Positions 5,752 to 13,246 are shown, counted from the first letter of the stretch. The stretch: DNA of 16,335 nucleotides from an uncultured Clostridia bacterium (GCA_947629275.1 CANRDG010000028.1:1-16335); one strand, 5' to 3'. The notes: generated by a model from the letters alone, not told the origin. Made by a program: numbers and translations.

Positions 5752-6120
5752 GTGATACAGATGCAGACATACCTCAAAGTAGCCGACAACACGGGCGCTA
5801 AGGAGCTTATGTGCATTAGGGTACTGGGCGGTACACGCAGAAAGTATGCAAACATCGGTGACGTTATCGTGGCGTCGGTCAAGAAGGCTGCGCCGGGCGG
5901 TACCGTTAAAAAAGGCGATGTTGTCAAAGCAGTAATTGTTCGTTCAGCCAAAGGTCTTCGTCGTGATGACGGAACTTACATTCGTTTCGACGAGAACGCG
6001 GCTGTTATAATCAAGGAAGATAAAAACCCGAGAGGAACACGTATTTTCGGACCGGTAGCGAGAGAGCTTAGAGACAAGGACTACATGAAGATCCTTTCAC
6101 TGGCTCCGGAAGTTCTTTGA
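5752..6120 (+). CDS. rplN: 50S ribosomal protein L14 (GTG start)
   Basis: L14 lies at the subunit interface and contacts 16S rRNA helix 14. The 122-residue product has the canonical length and start (MIQMQTYLKVADNTGAKELM). It also contains VLGGTRRKYANIGDVIVASV, the KKGDVVKAVIVR segment and the closing DKDYMKILSLAPEVL. Translation begins at GTG 5752: the family starts with this MIQ tripeptide, and AAAGGAGG ends nine bases upstream. The next ATG, three codons on, would shorten a conserved N-terminus. First gene of the spc cluster. Confidence 0.97.
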   Translation: MIQMQTYLKVADNTGAKELMCIRVLGGTRRKYANIGDVIVASVKKAAPGGTVKKGDVVKAVIVRSAKGLRRDDGTYIRFDENAAVIIKEDKNPRGTRIFGPVARELRDKDYMKILSLAPEVL

Positions 6121-6138
6121 TGGGAGGTGTCGTAGAGT

Positions 6139-6471
6139 ATGAACAATATGAACAAAATTCACGTTAAAACAGGCGACACCGTTATAATCCTGTCCGGCAA
6201 GGACAAGGGCAAGACAGGCAAGGTGCTTCAGGTATCTCCCAAGGAACAGAAAGTTATCGTTGAGGGAAGAAACATTGCAACTAAGCACGTTAAACCTAGA
6301 AGCGCTCAGGAGCAGGGCGGCATAGTTCAGGCTGAAAAGGCTATATACGCCTGCAAGGTACAGGCTATATGCCCCAAGTGCGGCAAGCCGACCAGAATAG
6401 GTCACAACATTCTTAAAGACGGCACGAAAGTAAGAGTCTGCAAGAATAAAGGCTGCGGCGAAGAATTTTAA
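6139..6471 (+). CDS. rplX: 50S ribosomal protein L24 with cysteine pairs
   Basis: L24 is an assembly initiator of the 50S subunit that binds the 5' end of 23S rRNA. The KOW motif is near the N-terminus (VKTGDTVIILSGKDKGKTGKV, about 9-29), followed by RNIATKHVKP. The 110-residue protein ends in a zinc-ribbon-like segment: C78 and C81 (CPKC), then C101 and C106 (CKNKGC). The second pair has spacing CX4C. ATG 6139 follows GGGAGG (6122-6127). ATG 6148, three codons later, matches the more common family start, so the exact N-terminus is slightly uncertain. Confidence 0.95.
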   Translation: MNNMNKIHVKTGDTVIILSGKDKGKTGKVLQVSPKEQKVIVEGRNIATKHVKPRSAQEQGGIVQAEKAIYACKVQAICPKCGKPTRIGHNILKDGTKVRVCKNKGCGEEF

Positions 6472-6489
6472 CAGGAGGAGAGAAAAGTA

Positions 6490-7029
6490 ATGTCTACACT
6501 TAAAGAATACTACGACAGCACGGTATCTCCTGCTCTTGTTAAAAAGTTCGGATACAAGAACGTAATGCAGATACCGAAGCTGAACAAGGTCGTTATCAAC
6601 GTCGGCTGCGGCGCTGACAAGGACAACACTAAGGTCATTGAGGCTATTATGAACGATCTTTCGGCTATCACAGGTCAGAGACCGGTTGTGTGCAGATCGA
6701 AAAAGTCGGTTGCAAACTTCAAGCTGAGAGACGGTCAGATAATAGGCGTAAAGGTGACGCTCAGAGGCGAAAGAATGTATGAGTTCGTTGACAGGCTCTT
6801 TAATGTTGCGTTCCCGCGTGTTCGTGACTTCAGAGGCATAAACGCTAATTCTTTCGACGGAAGAGGAAATTATTCGACCGGTATAAAGGAACAGCTGATA
6901 TTCCCCGAGATCGAATATGACAAGATCGACAAGGTACGCGGTATGGATATAAACTTTATCACTACGGCTGAGACCGACGAGGAAGCAAAGGAGCTGCTTT
7001 CGCTTATGGGCGCTCCGTTTGCCAAGTAA
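6490..7029 (+). CDS. rplE: 50S ribosomal protein L5
   Basis: L5 binds 5S rRNA with L18 and forms the central protuberance of the 50S subunit. The 179-residue product is full length. Recognisable blocks are VMQIPKLNKVVINVGCG, the ITGQRPVVCRSKKSVANFKLR segment (about 56-77), VTLRGERMYEFVDRL, and the C-terminal FPEIEYDKIDKVRGMDINF. ACAGGAGGAG precedes the ATG. It is followed after 20 bases by the type Z S14 gene, the standard spc order. Confidence 0.98.
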   Translation: MSTLKEYYDSTVSPALVKKFGYKNVMQIPKLNKVVINVGCGADKDNTKVIEAIMNDLSAITGQRPVVCRSKKSVANFKLRDGQIIGVKVTLRGERMYEFVDRLFNVAFPRVRDFRGINANSFDGRGNYSTGIKEQLIFPEIEYDKIDKVRGMDINFITTAETDEEAKELLSLMGAPFAK

Positions 7030-7049
7030 GAAAGAGGAGGAAAAAGAAC

Positions 7050-7235
7050 ATGGCTAAGAAGTCTATGATAAACAAACAGCAGGCTGCGCCTAAGTTTTCT
7101 ACTCGTGCTTACAACAGATGCAAGATCTGTGGTAGACCCCACGCTTATCTGAGAAAGTTCGGCATATGCCGTATCTGCTTCAGAGAGCTTGCTCATCAGG
7201 GCAAGATCCCCGGAGTTAAGAAAGCCAGCTGGTAA
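7050..7235 (+). CDS. rpsZ: 30S ribosomal protein S14 type Z (zinc form)
   Basis: S14 is a 30S head protein needed for late assembly. The 61-residue product is the short zinc-binding form: C24 and C27 (CKIC), then C40 and C43 (CRIC), flanking RPHAYLRKFGI. The C-terminus ends KIPGVKKASW as in other type Z proteins. AGAGGAGG at 7032-7039 precedes the ATG. Many annotations name this gene rpsN or rpsN1. A zinc-independent paralogue, if the genome has one, is not in this window. Confidence 0.97.
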   Translation: MAKKSMINKQQAAPKFSTRAYNRCKICGRPHAYLRKFGICRICFRELAHQGKIPGVKKASW

Positions 7236-7262
7236 AGAGTTTTTAAAGGAGGTTAACAGCAT

Positions 7263-7661
7263 ATGCAGATAACTGATACTATAGCGGATCTGCTCACTAG
7301 GATCCGCAACGCCAGTACAGCAAAGCATCCGACAGTTGACGTTCCTGCTTCCAACATAAAGAAGTCTATTACTCAGATCCTTGTTGACGAAGGCTATGTT
7401 AAAGGATTTCAGGTAATTGACGACGGAAAACAGGGCATCATCAGGATAACGCTCAAGTACGACGAAAACAAGACACCTGTTATTACAGGATTGAGAAGAA
7501 TTTCAAAGCCCGGACTTAGAATGTATACAAGCTGTGAGAATATGCCGAAGGTCATGAAGGGACTGGGTATTGCCATAGTTTCTACTTCTAAGGGCATAGT
7601 TACCGACAAGAAGGCAAGAGAGCTGAATGTCGGCGGAGAAATTCTCGCATTTGTCTGGTAA
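7263..7661 (+). CDS. rpsH: 30S ribosomal protein S8
   Basis: S8 binds the central domain of 16S rRNA; in E. coli it represses translation of the spc operon. The 132-residue protein starts MQITDTIADLLTRIRNAS. The C-terminal rRNA-binding domain contains GLRRISKPGLRMY and GIAIVSTSKGIVTDKKAREL, ending in GGEILAFVW as expected. AAAGGAGG at 7246-7253 precedes the ATG. The rplF binding site begins right at its stop codon (TAAGGAGG). Confidence 0.98.
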   Translation: MQITDTIADLLTRIRNASTAKHPTVDVPASNIKKSITQILVDEGYVKGFQVIDDGKQGIIRITLKYDENKTPVITGLRRISKPGLRMYTSCENMPKVMKGLGIAIVSTSKGIVTDKKARELNVGGEILAFVW

Positions 7662-7675
7662 GGAGGAATCGATAT

Positions 7676-8227
7676 ATGTCAAGAATCGGACTTAAACCGA
7701 TAACCGTTCCTGCCGGAGTAAGCGTTGATATTGCCGAGGGCAACGTTGTTACGGTAAAAGGACCTAAGGGTACGCTGACCAAAACGTTCAAGCCCGACAT
7801 GATAATCAAGCACGAGGGCAGCGAGATAACCGTTGCACGCCCGTCTGAGGACAGAGTTCACAAGTCTTTGCACGGTCTGACAAGAACGCTTATCAACAAT
7901 ATGGTAGTCGGCGTGACCGACGGCTTTACCAAGACTCTCGTTATAGAGGGCGTTGGTTACAGAGCCGCAAAGCAGGGCAAAAACCTTGTTCTGAACATCG
8001 GCTTTTCACATCAGGTGATCTTTTCCGACACCGACGACATAAAGCTGGAAGTTCCCGATGAAAAGAGAATTATCGTTTCGGGAATCGACAAGCAGAAGGT
8101 CGGACAGTTCGCCTGCGAGATAAGGGAGAAAAGACCTCCCGAGCCTTACAAGGGAAAAGGTATCCGCTATGAGGGCGAGCATATCATCCGCAAGGAAGGC
8201 AAGGCCGGCAAGGGCGCTAAGAAGTAA
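7676..8227 (+). CDS. rplF: 50S ribosomal protein L6
   Basis: L6 binds near the sarcin-ricin loop at the base of the L7/L12 stalk. The 183-residue product begins MSRIGLKPITVPAGVSVDI. It has the two-domain repeat typical of L6, with GVTDGFTKTLVIEGVGYRA linking the halves and EKRPPEPYKGKGIRYEGE near the C-terminus. A short lysine and glycine-rich tail follows. The 14-base gap from rpsH holds the binding site. Confidence 0.98.
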   Translation: MSRIGLKPITVPAGVSVDIAEGNVVTVKGPKGTLTKTFKPDMIIKHEGSEITVARPSEDRVHKSLHGLTRTLINNMVVGVTDGFTKTLVIEGVGYRAAKQGKNLVLNIGFSHQVIFSDTDDIKLEVPDEKRIIVSGIDKQKVGQFACEIREKRPPEPYKGKGIRYEGEHIIRKEGKAGKGAKK

Positions 8228-8246
8228 GTAAGGAGTGTAATGATAT

Positions 8247-8597
8247 ATGGTGAAAAAAATCGACAGAGCATCTGCCAGAGCTAAAAGACACACCAGAGTT
8301 CGTGCTAAGATATCAGGTACAGCTCAGTGTCCGCGCCTTAACGTATTCCGCTCCGCTAAAAATATTTACGCACAGCTCATTGACGACGAAAAGGGCGTTA
8401 CCCTCGCGAGCGCTTCGAGCCTGAAACTCGAAAACGGCGGCAACAAAGAGGGCGCAAGAGAAGTCGGCAAGCTGATAGCTAAGAACGCGGCGGCGGCAGG
8501 CATAACCGAATGTGTTTTCGACAGAGGCGGTTACCTGTATCACGGACGTGTTATGGAATTAGCAGAGGGAGCCCGTGAGGGCGGTCTCAATTTCTGA
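8247..8597 (+). CDS. rplR: 50S ribosomal protein L18
   Basis: L18 binds 5S rRNA together with L5. The 116-residue product has the basic N-terminus (RASARAKRHTRVRAKISGTA) and the motif RLNVFRSAKNIYAQLIDDE. It ends with VFDRGGYLYHGRVMELAEGA followed by REGGLNF. Its binding site is a modest AAGGAG (8230-8235), 11 bases before the ATG. Neighbours rplF and rpsE are in the standard order. Confidence 0.97.
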   Translation: MVKKIDRASARAKRHTRVRAKISGTAQCPRLNVFRSAKNIYAQLIDDEKGVTLASASSLKLENGGNKEGAREVGKLIAKNAAAAGITECVFDRGGYLYHGRVMELAEGAREGGLNF

Positions 8598-8612
8598 TAA
8601 GGAGGGTTACTT

Positions 8613-9113
8613 TTGGCTTTAATAGACGCTTCAAACATGGAACTTGAAGAAAAGGTAGTTGCTATAAACAGAGTATCCAAGACCGTTAAGGGCGGACGTA
8701 TCATGAAATTCTCCGCACTGGTAGTCGTTGGCGACGGAAACGGTATTGTTGGCTTCGGCACAGGTAAATCGAGCGAAGTTCCCGATGCTATACGCAAGGG
8801 CATTGAGGACGCTAAGAAGAACCTCATCAGGGTATCTCTCAAGGGTACGACTATCCCTCACGAGATCGTAGGCGCTTACGGCGCAGGAAGAGTTCTTATG
8901 AAACCCGCTGCACCCGGTACGGGAGTTATCGCAGGCGGCCCTGTTCGTTCGGTTGTTGAAATGGCAGGAATCAAGGACATAAGAACAAAATCGCTGCGCT
9001 CTAACAACCCGTTCAACGTTGTAAGAGCCACGATAAACGGTCTGGCTTCGGTAAGGTCGGCTGACGAGGTCGCCGCCAAGAGAGGCAAGACCGCAAAGGA
9101 AATCTTAGGCTAA
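8613..9113 (+). CDS. rpsE: 30S ribosomal protein S5 (TTG start)
   Basis: S5 lies at the mRNA entry channel with S3 and S4 and affects decoding fidelity. The 166-residue product has the double-stranded-RNA-binding-like N-terminal domain (LEEKVVAINRVSKTVKGG at 11-28, GFGTGKSSEVPDAIRKG at 47-63). The C-terminal domain contains KSLRSNNPFNVVRATINGL. I take TTG 8613 as the start because AAGGAGGG lies just upstream at 8599-8606. The alternative ATG at 8637 has no comparable binding site and would remove eight residues. Confidence 0.93.
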   Translation: MALIDASNMELEEKVVAINRVSKTVKGGRIMKFSALVVVGDGNGIVGFGTGKSSEVPDAIRKGIEDAKKNLIRVSLKGTTIPHEIVGAYGAGRVLMKPAAPGTGVIAGGPVRSVVEMAGIKDIRTKSLRSNNPFNVVRATINGLASVRSADEVAAKRGKTAKEILG

Positions 9114-9127
9114 GGAGGAAGTTTGCA

Positions 9128-9307
9128 ATGGCAGACCTTAAAATCACTCTGGTAAAGAGCCTTAACGGCAGAGTTAAGGTGCAGGTCGCGACCGCCGCTT
9201 CTCTCGGTCTGAGAAAGATAGGCGATTCGACTGTGCAGCCGGATAACGCACAGACTCAGGGCAAGATCAAGAAGATCTCCCACCTTATTAAAGTAACCGA
9301 AGCATAA
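9128..9307 (+). CDS. rpmD: 50S ribosomal protein L30
   Basis: L30 is a small peripheral 50S protein. The 59-residue reading frame begins MADLKITLVKSLNGRVKVQV and contains the L30 signature SLGLRKIGDSTVQPDNAQTQ, ending GKIKKISHLIKVTEA. AAGGAGGAAG at 9113-9122 supports the ATG. It lies between rpsE and rplO, the conserved position. L30 is absent from some lineages but present and intact here. Confidence 0.96.
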   Translation: MADLKITLVKSLNGRVKVQVATAASLGLRKIGDSTVQPDNAQTQGKIKKISHLIKVTEA

Positions 9308-9327
9308 TCGCAAGGAGGTGCTGAATA

Positions 9328-9768
9328 ATGAAATTGCACGAATTATCACCTGCCAAGGGCTCGACTAAGGAAGTTAAGCGCATAGGCAGAGGTCACGGTT
9401 CGGGACAGGGCAAGACCGCAGGCAAGGGTCACAAGGGTCAGAATGCCAGAAGCGGCGGTGGTGTAAGACCGGGCTTTGAGGGCGGACAGACTTCGCTTGC
9501 AAGAAGAACTCCTAAGCGTGGCTTCAACAACATTTTTGCAACAAATTATGCGACCGTAAACGTTGCATCGCTTGATATGTTCAAGGACGGCACGGTCGTT
9601 GATACCGAGCTTCTTAAAGCATCGGGACTTATCAAAAAAGAGCTCGACGGAGTAAAGATACTCGGAAACGGCGAGCTTACCAAAAACCTTACGGTAAAGG
9701 CTGCTGCTTTTTCTGCGGCGGCAAAGGAAAAGATCGAGAAAGCAGGCGGGAAGGCTGAGGTGATATAA
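9328..9768 (+). CDS. rplO: 50S ribosomal protein L15
   Basis: L15 is a late-assembly 50S protein that reaches deep into domain II of 23S rRNA. The 146-residue product has the glycine and arginine-rich N-terminal extension (GRGHGSGQGKTAGKGHKG at about 22-39, then NARSGGGVRPGFEGGQTSLA). The globular C-terminal domain ends KIEKAGGKAEVI. The binding site AAGGAGG is at 9312-9318. The stop is one base before the secY start, and the secY binding site lies in the final codons of this gene. Confidence 0.97.
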   Translation: MKLHELSPAKGSTKEVKRIGRGHGSGQGKTAGKGHKGQNARSGGGVRPGFEGGQTSLARRTPKRGFNNIFATNYATVNVASLDMFKDGTVVDTELLKASGLIKKELDGVKILGNGELTKNLTVKAAAFSAAAKEKIEKAGGKAEVI

Positions 9769-9769
9769 G

Positions 9770-11104
9770 TTGTTTAAGACTCTTCGTAATGCATGGAGTA
9801 TTCCTGACTTAAGAAGAAAGCTTCTTTACACACTTCTTATCATCGTCATCTACCGCATAGGCGGCGCGATACCTGTACCGTACATCAACAGAGAGGCGCT
9901 TCAGGTTTGGGCTGACACGGCTACCTCTTCGGGTAACTTCTTCAGCTATCTGAACGTTCTTTCGGGCGGTACTTTCTCGCAAGCCACCATACTGGCGCTT
10001 TCAATAGGACCGTTCATCAACGCACAGATAATCATTCAGCTGCTGACATACGCTCTGCCGCCGCTAGAAAGAATGGCGAAAGAGGGCATGGAGGGCAGAA
10101 AGAGGCTCAACAAGATAACCAAGTACACAGCGCTGTTTATTGCGGTGTTCCAGTCGTGGGCTTACTATCTGACTCTTAAAAAGCAGCACGTTCTGGTGTA
10201 TGCACCCAACACGGGATATGAGAATTTCTCGAAGTCGAAGATGTTCTCGGAGATAATTATCATAGCTTGCTTTACTGCCGGTGCATCACTGATAATCTGG
10301 CTGGGCGACAGGATAAACGAAAAGGGCATAGGAAACGGTATTTCCATGATACTCTTTGCAGGTATAGTTGCAAGAGGCCCTCAGGCAGTTGTAGGTCTTG
10401 TATCCTATATGCGGACGGGAGAGGTAAGATACCTTATCATGGTACCGCTGATACTCGTATTCTTTATCGCTATGATAGCGTTCATAGTATTTATGAACAA
10501 CGCCGAGAGACGTATACACATTCAGTACGCGAAACGCGTTGTGGGAAACAAGATGTACGGCGGTCAGAGTTCGTATATACCGGTAAAAATATGTATGTCG
10601 GGCGTTTTGCCGATAATCTTCGCTATGGCGTTCATGTCGATACCGCAGACGCTGGAGCTGTTTATTGCAGACCCGGGTCCCGGACAGACGGGCATAAAGT
10701 GGTTCTACCACGGACTTTTGCACGTATTCAACATGAATCACCCCGTTTATGCGATACTGTATTTCCTGCTGATAATAGGTTTCAACTATTTCTATGTTGC
10801 GATGCAGTACAACCCCGTTGAGATAGCGAACAATCTTCGTCAGAGCAACGGCGCGATACAGGGTATCAGACCGGGCAAGCCTACTTCCGATTTCCTGCAA
10901 AGGGTAATTTCAAAGATAACGCTCGTGGGAGCATTCTTCCTCGGACTTATCGCTATAATACCTATATTCTTCGCAAGGATAACGGGTATGCAGCTTGCTA
11001 TAGGCGGTACTTCGATACTCATAGTTGTAAGCGTTGCGCTTGAGACCGTAAGAACTATGGAATCCCAGATGATGATGCGTCACCACAAGGGCTTCCTTGA
11101 ATAA
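9770..11104 (+). CDS. secY: preprotein translocase subunit SecY (TTG start)
   Basis: SecY is the channel of the Sec translocon in the cytoplasmic membrane, working with SecE, SecG and SecA. The 444-residue product has about ten hydrophobic segments, roughly at 18-36, 70-97, 117-137, 160-179, 186-212, 220-243, 274-296, 326-346, 382-402 and 408-427. Hallmarks include GIGNGISMILFAGI (186-199), NKMYGGQSSYIPVKICMSGV and NNLRQSNGAIQGIRPGKPT (354-372), and the C-terminal SVALETVRTMESQMMMRHHK. The start is TTG 9770, one base after the rplO stop, with GAGGTG eight bases before it. Weak start and tight spacing suggest translational coupling that keeps the membrane protein level down. Confidence 0.97.
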   Translation: MFKTLRNAWSIPDLRRKLLYTLLIIVIYRIGGAIPVPYINREALQVWADTATSSGNFFSYLNVLSGGTFSQATILALSIGPFINAQIIIQLLTYALPPLERMAKEGMEGRKRLNKITKYTALFIAVFQSWAYYLTLKKQHVLVYAPNTGYENFSKSKMFSEIIIIACFTAGASLIIWLGDRINEKGIGNGISMILFAGIVARGPQAVVGLVSYMRTGEVRYLIMVPLILVFFIAMIAFIVFMNNAERRIHIQYAKRVVGNKMYGGQSSYIPVKICMSGVLPIIFAMAFMSIPQTLELFIADPGPGQTGIKWFYHGLLHVFNMNHPVYAILYFLLIIGFNYFYVAMQYNPVEIANNLRQSNGAIQGIRPGKPTSDFLQRVISKITLVGAFFLGLIAIIPIFFARITGMQLAIGGTSILIVVSVALETVRTMESQMMMRHHKGFLE

Positions 11105-11142
11105 CAAAGACAAACAAGTCAGTGAAAGGTACGGTGAAAAAA

Positions 11143-11775
11143 ATGAATGTGATCCTTTTAGGCGCTCCCGGAGCAGGCAAGGGTACTCAGGCTGAGGTTA
11201 TCAGCGCAAGACTGGGCATACCTACCATATCTACGGGCAATATGCTGAGAGCGGCTGTCAAAGAGGGCACCGAATATGGTCTGAAAGCCAAGGCGGCTAT
11301 GGACAGCGGCGCGCTCGTTTCAGATGATATCGTTATAGGTATACTGAAAGACAGGATAGCTCAGGACGACTGCAAGAAGGGCTTTATTCTTGACGGCTTC
11401 CCGAGGACTGTTCCTCAGGCGGAGGCGCTTGACGCTATGGGCGTTAAGATCGACAAGGTAATAGAGCTGGCGGTCGATGAAGAACTCATAAAGAAAAGAC
11501 TTACCGGCAGACGCGTTTGCCTGAAATGCGGCGCTACCTACCACGTTACAAACAAAGCTCCTAAGGTAGAGGGCGTTTGCGATGTTTGCGGCGAACCGCT
11601 TGCTATACGCAAGGACGATGAACCTGCAACAGTTATTGACAGGCTGAAGACTTATCACGAAAAGACCGCTCCCCTGAAGGACTACTACGAGGCGCAGGGC
11701 AAGCTTGCTACCGTAGAGGGTACTAACGACATCGAGGGCACGGCTGACATGATGATAAAGTCTTTAGAGGACTGA
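11143..11775 (+). CDS. adk: adenylate kinase, zinc-lid type
   Basis: Adenylate kinase interconverts ATP and AMP with two ADP in the cytosol. The 210-residue product has the P-loop GAPGAGKGT at 7-15, the AMP-binding segment STGNMLRAAV, DGFPRT at 84-89 and TGRR at 121-124. The long LID domain carries four cysteines, C126, C129, C146 and C149 (CX2C-X16-CX2C), the zinc-binding lid usual in Gram-positives. I prefer ATG 11143, which starts with the family sequence MNVILLGAPG. In-frame GTG codons at 11122 and 11134 would add seven or three residues. The binding site is weak (AAAGGT, 11125-11130). Its location after secY is standard. Confidence 0.96.
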   Translation: MNVILLGAPGAGKGTQAEVISARLGIPTISTGNMLRAAVKEGTEYGLKAKAAMDSGALVSDDIVIGILKDRIAQDDCKKGFILDGFPRTVPQAEALDAMGVKIDKVIELAVDEELIKKRLTGRRVCLKCGATYHVTNKAPKVEGVCDVCGEPLAIRKDDEPATVIDRLKTYHEKTAPLKDYYEAQGKLATVEGTNDIEGTADMMIKSLED

Positions 11776-11776
11776 T

Positions 11777-12523
11777 ATGATAATCATCAAGACAAGCTCT
11801 GAGATAGCAAAGCTCAGAAAAGCAAACAAGCTGACTCACGACGCGCTTGACGCAGCGGAGGAGGCTATAAAAGTCGGCATGACGACAAAAGAGCTGGACG
11901 AAGTTATCAGAAAGTTCTTTGCCGCACACGGTGTTAAGTCGGGATTTTTAGGCTACGGGGGATTCCCTGCGAGCGCGTGTATCTCGGTAAACGAGGAAGT
12001 TATACACGGCATACCCGGCGACAGAGTGATACAGGACGGCGATATAGTTTCGGTGGATACCGGGGCATACTACGAGGGCTATTATGGCGACTCGGCGAGG
12101 ACTATCGCTGTGGGAAACGTTTCTGAGGACAAACTTGCGCTGATGAAGTCTACAAAAGAGAGTCTGGAGATAGCGCTCTCTATGGTGAAGGCAGGCGTAA
12201 GGCTGGGCGACATAGGTCATGCTATACAAAAACACAACGAGGACAGAGGATATTCCGTCGTAAGAGAATTTGTGGGACACGGGGTAGGCAAGGATATGCA
12301 CGAAGAACCTGAAGTTCCAAACTACGGAAAACCCGGTCACGGGGTAAGGCTGGCGGCAGGAATGGTCATAGCCATCGAGCCGATGATAGCCATGGGAAAG
12401 CCCGATATAAAGGTGCTTTCAAACCAGTGGACGGTGGTAACGAAAGATCGTTCTCCGGCGGCACATTTTGAACATTCTGTGGCTGTGACGACGGACGGCT
12501 GCGTTGTTCTTTCGGCGGAGTGA
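11777..12523 (+). CDS. map: methionine aminopeptidase, type I
   Basis: This cytosolic metalloenzyme removes the initiator methionine from new proteins. The 248-residue product lacks an N-terminal zinc-finger extension. All metal ligands of the family are visible: D94 (SVDTG), D105 (GDSART), H168 (FVGHGVG), E201 (AIEPM) and E232 (HFEHS). The active-site H77 is present too (VIHGIP). The ATG is one base after the adk stop, with TAGAGG inside the end of adk, so translation is probably coupled. A small KOW-domain gene follows at once. Confidence 0.97.
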   Translation: MIIIKTSSEIAKLRKANKLTHDALDAAEEAIKVGMTTKELDEVIRKFFAAHGVKSGFLGYGGFPASACISVNEEVIHGIPGDRVIQDGDIVSVDTGAYYEGYYGDSARTIAVGNVSEDKLALMKSTKESLEIALSMVKAGVRLGDIGHAIQKHNEDRGYSVVREFVGHGVGKDMHEEPEVPNYGKPGHGVRLAAGMVIAIEPMIAMGKPDIKVLSNQWTVVTKDRSPAAHFEHSVAVTTDGCVVLSAE

Positions 12524-12528
12524 AAAGT

Positions 12529-12804
12529 ATGAACTGTCCACAAGATGAAAGATTCACCCTTGGCACGGTAGTAAAAGCAAAAGCCGGCAGAGATGCGGGC
12601 AGGCTGTTCGTGATACTAAGCGTTGACGGCAAAGAAGCCATGATAGCTGACGGCAAGACAAGAAAACTTGACAAGCCTAAGCGGAAAAACATCAGGCATT
12701 TGAGAGCGACGAACACGGTATTGCAGACAGAAAACCTTACCGACAAGAGCCTGCGGAAGAAGCTTAACGCCGCGCAGGAGGAAAACACGACTAACCGCCT
12801 TTGA
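12529..12804 (+). CDS. small KOW-domain RNA-binding protein
   Basis: The 91-residue product has an N-terminal KOW-like segment, FTLGTVVKAKAGRDAGRLFVI at about 9-29. A basic middle (RKLDKPKRKNIRHLR) and a charged tail follow. Proteins of this kind, related to the L14e/L27e family, occur between map and infA in many Firmicutes; B. subtilis has one (ybzG, from memory). Its role is not known to me; RNA or ribosome binding is inferred from the KOW motif and context. I chose ATG 12529, eight bases after GGCGGAG, over GTG 12520, which overlaps the map stop and adds three residues. Confidence 0.85.
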   Translation: MNCPQDERFTLGTVVKAKAGRDAGRLFVILSVDGKEAMIADGKTRKLDKPKRKNIRHLRATNTVLQTENLTDKSLRKKLNAAQEENTTNRL

Positions 12805-12822
12805 TCGAAAGGGGATCGAAGT

Positions 12823-13041
12823 ATGTCAAAAGAAGACGTTATCGAACTGGAGGGCACTGTTCTTGAAGCCCTTCCGAACGCAATGTTCAAGGTAGAGCTG
12901 GCAAACGGTCACCAAATATTGGCGCACGTTTCGGGCAAGCTCAGAATGAACTACATTCGCATCGTTCCCGGTGACAAGGTAAAGGTTGAAATGTCGCCTT
13001 ACGACCTTTCAAAGGGAAGAATATCATGGAGGACCAAATAA
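12823..13041 (+). CDS. infA: translation initiation factor IF-1
   Basis: IF-1 binds the 30S A site and assists IF-2 and IF-3 in initiation. The 72-residue product is a single S1/OB-fold domain with the family's length and sequence: MSKEDVIELEGTVLEALPNA, FKVELANGHQILAHVSGKLR, NYIRIVPGDKVKVEMSPYDL and the end GRISWRTK. The upstream site is AAAGGGGAT at 12808-12816, which is somewhat off-consensus. A 61-base gap with a hairpin follows before rpmJ. Confidence 0.98.
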   Translation: MSKEDVIELEGTVLEALPNAMFKVELANGHQILAHVSGKLRMNYIRIVPGDKVKVEMSPYDLSKGRISWRTK

Positions 13042-13102
13042 GTCTTCCGCAAAAACACGAACCGCGGCGGTAAAGTCCGCCACAATTTAAGGAGGTATTT
13101 AT
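13042..13102 (+). promoter_or_regulatory. hairpin between infA and rpmJ
   Basis: GGCGG at 13066-13070 pairs perfectly with CCGCC at 13077-13081 around the loop TAAAGT. The following sequence is ACAATTTAAGG with no T-run, so termination is unlikely. It may protect the transcript or separate the two genes. Confidence 0.4.
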
Positions 13103-13216
13103 ATGAAAGTAAGACCTTCAGTTAAGCCTATGTGTGAAAAGTGCAAAGTCATAAAGCGCAAGGGCAAAGTAATGGTCATTTGCCAGAACCCCAAGCACAA
13201 GCAGCGTCAGGGCTAA
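13103..13216 (+). CDS. rpmJ: 50S ribosomal protein L36, zinc form
   Basis: L36 is the smallest 50S protein and stabilises rRNA near the GTPase-associated region. The 37-residue frame begins MKVRPSVKPMCEKCKVIKRK and has the zinc ligands C11, C14, C27 and H32 of the C-plus form. It ends HKQRQG as in the family. TAAGGAGG at 13089-13096 precedes the ATG. It links infA to rpsM, its usual place. Confidence 0.97.
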   Translation: MKVRPSVKPMCEKCKVIKRKGKVMVICQNPKHKQRQG

Positions 13217-13246
13217 ACTAAAAATAATGGAGGTGCAGCTAAAACA

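Noticed and set aside
13066..13081. Terminator between infA and rpmJ
   Set aside because: The hairpin is only five pairs and is followed by no T-run.
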